A DNA stretch of 64,000 nt from Chitinophaga sp. sic0106 (GTDB lineage Bacteria; Bacteroidota; Bacteroidia; Chitinophagales; Chitinophagaceae). The notes beneath the pieces are model-generated. The model saw nothing but the letters and a program-made list of their open reading frames with translations. It made no database searches and was not told the DNA's origin. This document shows positions 58,406-64,000 of the stretch, piece after piece. Position 1 is the stretch's first letter, and every line of letters starts with the position of its first letter. Position numbers and translations under genes: made by a program. The DNA is taken from contig NZ_JAHUWJ010000008.1 in NCBI RefSeq assembly GCF_019219075.1, positions 238,686-302,685 on the forward strand, read 5' to 3'.

Positions 58406-60790
58406 ATGCTGAAGAACTACTTTAAAATAGCCTGGCGAAACCTGCTGAAAAATAAGACATATGGCTTGTTGAATGTGCTGGGCCTGTCGTTAAGCATAGG
58501 CGCTGCCATTCTGATCATTACGCTGGTGAAATTCCACCTGGCTTTTGATACCTTCCATCATACCCCTGACCGTATTTACCGGATTGTAACGGAGCAACAC
58601 CGCGATAAAATAGCGTATACTTCCAGTACGCCTCCTCCATTAGGCAATGCCTTCCGGAAGGATTACAGCTATGCAGAAAGTGTAGCACGGGTGGTGAACG
58701 CAGATCCTGCCCTGATCACTATTCAGGAAGGTAATGAAGTGAAAAAATTTAAGGAGGATGACCTGTATTTTGCAGAGCCTGAATACCTGCAGATATTCAA
58801 CTTTCCGCTACTAGCCGGCAGCGCCACGCTGCGTGAACCCAACACGGCGGTTATAACGGAAAAGACTGCACGAAAATATTTTGGTAATACCAACCCCATT
58901 AACAAGACTTTTAGCTACAACAACCTGGCAAACATACGGATTACAGGGGTGTTAAAAGATATCCCGCCGGCATCGGACCAGCAGCCGGGTGTGTTATTGT
59001 CGTGGCCAACGGTGAAACTATATGATGACTTTTTCGCGAATGAGGATGCCTGGGGAGGCATTACCTCCGACCTTTCCACCTTCACCCGCCTGCGCCCTGG
59101 CGTAAGCCCGGGCGAGGTAGAAAAGGAACTGGCCGGATATGTAAAACGTTATCGCCCCAATAACAAAAATGTACATCACTATAAGTTACAGCCGCTGAGC
59201 GATGTACACTATAATGCCCGCTATGGTGGCAGCATGGAGCGGAAAAATTTGCTTATTCTTTCGCTGATTGCAGTGTTCCTGCTGTTTACGGCCTGCGTAA
59301 ATTTTATCAACCTTGCCACCGCCCAGGCAGTCAGCAGAAGTAAAGAGGTGGGTATACGAAAAGCATTGGGTGGCCAGCGCAGTAGCCTGTTTTGGCAGTT
59401 CATTGCTGAAACGGCCGTTATAACGTTTACGTCTACACTGATAGCGATTGTGATTTCGTGGTTGCTGCTGCCGGCAGTAAATAATTATTTCAATACCAAC
59501 CTTACCTATATACTGTTTACAGAGCCGCAAATGGGCGCCATGCTCGCCCTGGTTGTTGTACTGGTTACTTTCCTGGCGGGTGCCTACCCCGGACTCATCC
59601 TCTCAGGATTTAAGCCTGTGGCGGCGCTGAAAGGGAAGGTGAGCCCTGCTCAGCTGGGCGGTTTTAATACACGCCGCAGTTTGATTACTGTGCAGTTTAC
59701 TATCTCCCTGGTATTAATTATTGTTATGCTGGTGATTACCCGGCAAATGCAATATACGCAGCAGTTCGATCTTGGGTTTAACAAAGATGCAGTGGTAATG
59801 GTGCCGGTAGGTACCGATCAGCCAAACCTCAGCCGGAAAACGCTTGCACACCAGCTGGAAAATATTTCCGGTGTAGAACATGTTAGCCTTTGCTACACCG
59901 CACCAAGCGCCAATGCCTCCTGGAATACAAATATTTACTTTGATCACCGCGATGAAAGTGAACTGTTTCGGGTAAACATTAAGGCGGTGGATGAAAACTA
60001 CCTGCCTACTTTCGGACTTAAACTCGCTGCTGGCCGTAATCTGTTACGTGCTGATTCCGCCCGGGAAATGCTGATCAATGAAACGGCTGTGCGAAAACTA
60101 GGCCTTGCCTCACCGGAAGAAGCATTGAACAAACTGATCTCCTTTGACGGTGGGCAATATAAACTTACCGTGGTGGGAGTCGTATCCGATTTTCATAACG
60201 GATCGCTCCACAATGAGATTGAGCCGATTGGCATGGCGATTTTGCCGGATCATTATCAACAGTACGCGATCAAAACGAGCATGGCCGGACTGCCCACCAC
60301 CCTTGCTGCTATTGAAAAAGCCTGGACGGACATGTATCCTGAAAAAATTTACGAATACCATTTTCTGGACGATAGTATCGCTGATTTTTACTACACAGAA
60401 CAGGCAATGTTACGGATAGTGAAAATATTTTCCGTCATTTCCATCTTCATTGCCTGCCTGGGATTGTATGGGCTGGTATCGTTTATGGTAGTGCAAAAAC
60501 GCAAGGAAATCGGTATCCGGAAAGTGCTGGGTGGAAGTGTAACCGGCATACTGTGGTTGTTTGGGAAAGAATTTGCACGCCTGATTCTGCTGGCATTTCT
60601 GATAGCCGGGCCGTTAGGCTGGTGGCTGATGAACAGCTGGTTGAAAGATTTCAGGTACCACATTACCCTGGGGCCGGGCGTGTTTCTGGCAGCTATTGCT
60701 GGTACGATGATCATAGCGGCACTGACAGTTGGCATGCAAAGTGCCCGCGCCGCCATGATGAATCCGATTAAAAGTTTGAAGAGCGAATAG
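58406..60790 (+). CDS. MacB/FtsX-type ABC transporter permease
   Basis: A 794-residue protein from Met 58406 (MLKNYFKIAWRNLLKNKTYG). It has two repeats of MacB-like periplasmic domain plus FtsX membrane domain: a first helix near 20-42, three helices after ~280 with NLATAQAVSRSKEVGIRKALGG, and a second set ending with RKEIGIRKVLGGSVTGILW and the final helices. Such permeases move lipoproteins, antimicrobials or signals by mechanotransmission with an ATPase. No ATPase gene is adjacent. Confidence 0.93.
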   Translation: MLKNYFKIAWRNLLKNKTYGLLNVLGLSLSIGAAILIITLVKFHLAFDTFHHTPDRIYRIVTEQHRDKIAYTSSTPPPLGNAFRKDYSYAESVARVVNADPALITIQEGNEVKKFKEDDLYFAEPEYLQIFNFPLLAGSATLREPNTAVITEKTARKYFGNTNPINKTFSYNNLANIRITGVLKDIPPASDQQPGVLLSWPTVKLYDDFFANEDAWGGITSDLSTFTRLRPGVSPGEVEKELAGYVKRYRPNNKNVHHYKLQPLSDVHYNARYGGSMERKNLLILSLIAVFLLFTACVNFINLATAQAVSRSKEVGIRKALGGQRSSLFWQFIAETAVITFTSTLIAIVISWLLLPAVNNYFNTNLTYILFTEPQMGAMLALVVVLVTFLAGAYPGLILSGFKPVAALKGKVSPAQLGGFNTRRSLITVQFTISLVLIIVMLVITRQMQYTQQFDLGFNKDAVVMVPVGTDQPNLSRKTLAHQLENISGVEHVSLCYTAPSANASWNTNIYFDHRDESELFRVNIKAVDENYLPTFGLKLAAGRNLLRADSAREMLINETAVRKLGLASPEEALNKLISFDGGQYKLTVVGVVSDFHNGSLHNEIEPIGMAILPDHYQQYAIKTSMAGLPTTLAAIEKAWTDMYPEKIYEYHFLDDSIADFYYTEQAMLRIVKIFSVISIFIACLGLYGLVSFMVVQKRKEIGIRKVLGGSVTGILWLFGKEFARLILLAFLIAGPLGWWLMNSWLKDFRYHITLGPGVFLAAIAGTMIIAALTVGMQSARAAMMNPIKSLKSE

Positions 60791-61639
60791 CTACTTCACA
60801 CCAAATTGCTTTTTCAGGAATGCGATCGCGTGGGCATAAGCCTCCCTGGTCGCATTGCTGTCGTATATAGGATTGCTGGGATTGGCAAAGCCATGGTCCG
60901 CATCGTAAGTATAAACGGTGAGGGATTTACCGGCAGCAGCCATGTTCTTTTTGAATTCGGCCACCACCTGGGGATTAATCCCTTTGTCTTTATTGGCAAA
61001 AAATCCAAGTACAGGTGCATGCAAGGTTTTGAGTTTCTCCACGTCTTTTTCCGGCATCCCATAGTACATCACATCGCCTATGTTTTGCTTGCCGTTGATC
61101 AGGCCGGATTGCAGCGATAAGCCGCCGCCAAAGCACCAGCCCAGGGTTGCAATTTTAGCACCTGGTCCTGCATATTTCAGGGCACCTTCCATAATGGCCT
61201 GCAGGCGTGCCCGGGGTGTTGCCTGCATCAGCTTTCCGGCTTCGGCAGCTTCGGTAGCTGTTTTGCCGTCGTACATATCCAGTGCGAGCACGTTTACTTT
61301 GCCTCCCAGGTCGTTGTACAGCTTCTCTGATTCCTTTTTGATATAGTCGTTCAGTCCCCACCATTCCTGGTATACAAAAAGGTAAAGGTTGGAAGCCGAT
61401 TTGGCTTTAAACAGGAAGCCTGCGGCGTCTTTCCCGTCGGTGGCGGGGAAGGTAACACCCTGGCCTTCAACCCCTGCGTATGTGTAGGGGAGCGGATTGG
61501 CATGCTGCATCACGAAATTGCCGGAATTGGCAAGGCCGGCGAAGTCTGTGATGGCATCGGAATGGCAGCAGCTGGCCGTTTGGGCCTGCACATTGCCTGC
61601 AACAGTAAATAGGGTAATTGCGAGGAGTAACTTTTTCAT
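60791..61639 (-). CDS. Secreted dienelactone hydrolase-family protein
   Basis: A 282-residue product from Met at 61639 (MKKLLLAITLFTVAGNVQAQ), a signal peptide; an earlier Met at 61657 is less likely. Core motifs: VYQEWWGLNDYI, LGWCFGGGLSLQ (Cys nucleophile elbow G-W-C-F-G-G) and DADHGFANP with the catalytic His. These hydrolyse cyclic esters. It meets the permease gene end at 60790. Confidence 0.92.
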   Translation of the reverse strand: MKKLLLAITLFTVAGNVQAQTASCCHSDAITDFAGLANSGNFVMQHANPLPYTYAGVEGQGVTFPATDGKDAAGFLFKAKSASNLYLFVYQEWWGLNDYIKKESEKLYNDLGGKVNVLALDMYDGKTATEAAEAGKLMQATPRARLQAIMEGALKYAGPGAKIATLGWCFGGGLSLQSGLINGKQNIGDVMYYGMPEKDVEKLKTLHAPVLGFFANKDKGINPQVVAEFKKNMAAAGKSLTVYTYDADHGFANPSNPIYDSNATREAYAHAIAFLKKQFGVK

Positions 61640-61679
61640 GACAGATATATTTGACAAGAAATTACAACATTCTGCCGGA

Positions 61680-62468
61680 TCAAAACTTGATTTCTACTTT
61701 ATTACCGTCGGTTTTATAGCTAAAGCCCTGCTCCTTGCCCAACGCGTCCAGCACTTGTTGCAGGGTGGCTTTTACAAATAGTTTGGTCACCGGCGTAGTT
61801 TTGGAAGCATCGCCCTGTACGGTTATCTCTACCCCGTACCAGTCCTCCAGGGTGCGCCACATGAGCAGTCCCTGGGCATTGGTGAGTTGCAGACTGTCAG
61901 CCAGCCAGCTTTCAGCATCCTGTGGGTTGTATGTTTCCTTTTCCATCAGGTCTATTTCCTTGTTTGCCAGGATCATGTTGCCACGTTCCAGGATTTCCGG
62001 CTGGTTATCTGTTTCGGAGTGATAGCTTTTGGAGACTTTAATCTTTCCGGTGAGCAGGTGCACGGTAGCACCCTGCTGGCTCGTAAAGCAACGCATACGG
62101 AACGACGTACCAAGGACTTCCGCCGTGAGCTTGTCGGCCACCACTGTAAACACGGTTGGTGCTGCCGTAACGGTAAACCATGCATCCCCGTCGAGCAATA
62201 CCTGGCGTTTTTCCTGACCGTAATTATCCGGCACCAGCAGGAGGGTATTGGAATTCAGAATTACTACCGAGCTGTCGGGCAGCGTAATGCTTTTGCGGGC
62301 TCCCATATCTCCCTGATAAGAGGTATAGTGAATCCCAGGGGCTTGCATAGTAAGGATGGAAACAGGCTTTTTTTCAGCAGGCGGCGGAGTAGTATGGCAG
62401 GCAACGGCCGTGAATAAGGCTACAGGTAACAGGAACTTAAAATAGTTGGTATCATTTTTAAATAGCAT
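61680..62468 (-). CDS. FecR-like lipoprotein with DUF4974 domain, orphan
   Basis: A 262-residue protein. LPVALFTAVACHTT shows a lipobox with Cys24, then a FecR domain (SYQGDMGARKSITLPDSSVVI ... VLLDGDAWFTVTAAPTVFTV) and a C-terminal DUF4974-like segment (FVKATLQQVLDALGKEQGFSY). The usual N-terminal cytoplasmic anti-sigma part and membrane helix are absent, and no ECF sigma factor or TonB receptor is adjacent. It is therefore likely a derived surface or periplasmic protein rather than a standard signal relay. Confidence 0.85.
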   Translation of the reverse strand: MLFKNDTNYFKFLLPVALFTAVACHTTPPPAEKKPVSILTMQAPGIHYTSYQGDMGARKSITLPDSSVVILNSNTLLLVPDNYGQEKRQVLLDGDAWFTVTAAPTVFTVVADKLTAEVLGTSFRMRCFTSQQGATVHLLTGKIKVSKSYHSETDNQPEILERGNMILANKEIDLMEKETYNPQDAESWLADSLQLTNAQGLLMWRTLEDWYGVEITVQGDASKTTPVTKLFVKATLQQVLDALGKEQGFSYKTDGNKVEIKF

Positions 62469-62642
62469 ATTCCGGGAATTTTGTATGCAAACGAAAAATC
62501 TTAAAAGTAATCAAAATTAGCAGCAGTGGGAAACCGGACTTTTCCAATTTCTATGAAGCAAAAGACAATATCTGTTAATCCGGATAAAAAGATGTTTCCC
62601 TGAGCCAATGTTTTTTGGCTGAATTAACCGACCACCCTAACT

Positions 62643-63830
62643 TTGCGGGCCATGGAAAAGCAGCTACCTTTATCTTTTGATAATACGGCTATTGCATTTG
62701 AGGCAAAAACCGACAAGGCTTTAAGTAAGGCCAACTTTCTCTTCAGTAATATCGGCAAGCCCTGGTTGGTGAAACTGGGCGCCACCTTTACTCCCATCGC
62801 ATTCAAGCTGCGGTTACCGATCAAAGGAATCATTAAAAGCACCATTTTTTCCCAGTTCTGTGGTGGCGAGACCCTGGAAGAGGCTGCACATACAGCTTTG
62901 CAACTCGGTAACTACCATGTGGGCGTAGCGCTGGACTACGGTGTAGAGGCCATGGAAGGCGAAGAAAACTATGATAATGCCGTTCCGGAATTTATCCGCG
63001 CAATTCAGTACGCTGCTTCCCGCCCTGATATTCCATTTATTGCCATTAAAATTACTGGTTTTGCACGTTTTGGCCTCCTGGAAAAAATGCATAGCAAAGC
63101 CGCACTTACCAGCGAGGAGCAACAGGAATTTGCCCGGGTACGCAAACGCGTACACGCCATTGCAGAAGCTGCTGCCAAAAGTAACGTAGGTATCCTGGTA
63201 GATGCAGAGGAATCCTGGATTCAGCAACCGGTAGATGACCTCACCGACGAGATGATGGCACTGTTCAATAAAAAGAAGGTGATCATTTTCAATACTTTCC
63301 AGCTGTACCGTCACGACAGGCTCGAATTCCTGAAAGTATCGCTGGATAAAGCGGTAAAAGAAGGATACCTGCTCGGTGCAAAACTGGTACGCGGTGCCTA
63401 CATGGAAAAAGAAAACAAACGCGCTGCTGAAATGGGCTATCCCACACCGATACAGCCCAGCAAAGCAGCTACGGATAAGGATTATAACGAAGCGGTTACC
63501 TTCTGCCTCGAAAACCTGGATAAACTGGGGCTGTTCATCGGCACCCATAATGAGGACAGTTGCATGCTGGCTGCCCGCCTCCTGCATGAAAAAGAATTGC
63601 CGCACAACCACGCGCATATCAGCTTCAGCCAGCTGCTGGGGATGAGCGATAATATCACGTTTAACCTGGCCCACGCTGGCTATAACGTCTCCAAATACCT
63701 CCCTTACGGACCAGTAAAAGACGTAATGCCATACCTGATACGCCGTGCCCAGGAAAATACTTCCATCGCAGGTCAGATGGGCCGCGAGCTCGGACTGATC
63801 AGAAAAGAAATGAAGCGCAGAGGTATGTAG
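62643..63830 (+). CDS. Proline dehydrogenase
   Basis: A 395-residue protein matching the FAD-binding TIM barrel of proline dehydrogenase: VGVALDYGVEAMEGEENY, ILVDAEESWIQQPVD, NTFQLYRHDRLEFL, LVRGAYMEKENKR and YLPYGPVKDVMPYLIRRAQEN near the end. It oxidises proline to pyrroline-5-carboxylate and passes electrons to quinones. The dehydrogenase domain only; the aldehyde dehydrogenase half of PutA is not present here, as is usual in Bacteroidota. Confidence 0.95.
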   Translation: MRAMEKQLPLSFDNTAIAFEAKTDKALSKANFLFSNIGKPWLVKLGATFTPIAFKLRLPIKGIIKSTIFSQFCGGETLEEAAHTALQLGNYHVGVALDYGVEAMEGEENYDNAVPEFIRAIQYAASRPDIPFIAIKITGFARFGLLEKMHSKAALTSEEQQEFARVRKRVHAIAEAAAKSNVGILVDAEESWIQQPVDDLTDEMMALFNKKKVIIFNTFQLYRHDRLEFLKVSLDKAVKEGYLLGAKLVRGAYMEKENKRAAEMGYPTPIQPSKAATDKDYNEAVTFCLENLDKLGLFIGTHNEDSCMLAARLLHEKELPHNHAHISFSQLLGMSDNITFNLAHAGYNVSKYLPYGPVKDVMPYLIRRAQENTSIAGQMGRELGLIRKEMKRRGM

Positions 63831-63879
63831 TGCCTGCTGTTTACATGATATATAAAAAAGAGGGACCGCAAGTCTAGTC

Positions 63880-63907
63880 ATGGTCGGAAGAAATTTCTTC
63901 CGACCAT
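63880..63907 (+). terminator. Terminator after proline dehydrogenase (28-bp perfect palindrome)
   Basis: ATGGTCGGAAGAAA is followed directly by its inverse TTTCTTCCGACCAT and then TTTTCTTTTATATA. The remaining 93 bases to the window end show no gene. Confidence 0.85.
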
Positions 63908-64000
63908 TTTCTTTTATATATTTTCTTTTGATTTTTTAACAAGATACTGACAACCATTTATTTATGATTACATATCACTATTTTAGTGATTGATGTATCA

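Noticed and set aside
62814..63881. 355-codon minus-strand frame opposite proline dehydrogenase
   Set aside because: Cys/Phe/His-rich translation typical of an antisense shadow; the plus frame is a complete conserved enzyme.

Overview
The window looks like a piece of a Chitinophaga-like soil Bacteroidota chromosome. The host genes (DUF1080 sugar hydrolase, FecR/DUF4974 lipoprotein, LytS/LytTR pair, AsnA, HopJ-family protein, DUF4468 and DUF3127 proteins), the scarcity of Shine-Dalgarno sequences and several TTG-N19/20-TAnnTTTG promoters all point that way. Nothing in the window fixes the species.

About the first 37.7 kb is a prophage that enters from the left edge; its left end and any integrase are outside the window. 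Positions 1-11.9 kb are a leftward early module: a C5 cytosine methyltransferase with a second long open frame on the same DNA, a DUF3127 ssDNA-binding-like protein, an HNH protein, a replication protein, a RecE/PD-(D/E)XK-like nuclease with its partner gene, a protein with 10-residue beta-helix-like repeats, a 144-nt tRNA-like RNA with an abnormal middle, an Acb2/Tad1-type cyclic-nucleotide sponge, and a run of very small single-helix membrane proteins separated by RNA hairpins. A divergent control region (11.9-12.06 kb) with a perfect 16-bp palindrome separates these from a rightward repressor-like gene. Positions 12.6-15.0 kb hold cargo: a secreted DUF4468 protein and a tightly coupled four-gene cluster with a SLATT-like two-helix membrane protein ending in a Cys4 motif. 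This cluster is the best candidate for a little-described defence system. Positions 15.1-37.0 kb are the late module in standard siphovirus order: TerS, TerL, portal, scaffold, capsid, connectors, tail tube, 1083-residue tape measure, tail tip, fibre, a GDSL-type tail spike with a signal peptide, holin-like proteins, a lipoprotein with a C-terminal membrane helix (u-spanin-like) and a lysozyme-like protein. A small autoregulated HTH operon follows.

From about 37.8 kb rightward the genes look chromosomal: a receiver-like protein lacking the phosphoacceptor Asp, an HTH gene beneath a 20-bp palindrome, a hipBA toxin-antitoxin pair, an alpha/beta hydrolase with an AraC regulator, HopJ, GrpB, a serine hydrolase, asnA, a phosphoesterase, an ABC-F ATPase, an ATP-grasp ligase, DUF1080 and Dabb proteins, a LytS-DUF4407-LytTR operon, a DoxX-like protein, SMI1/KNR4, a TIM-barrel isomerase, a MacB-type permease, a dienelactone hydrolase, an orphan FecR lipoprotein and proline dehydrogenase. 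Strong hairpin terminators separate many of these units.

All calls come from reading the sequence and remembered family signatures; no database search was run.
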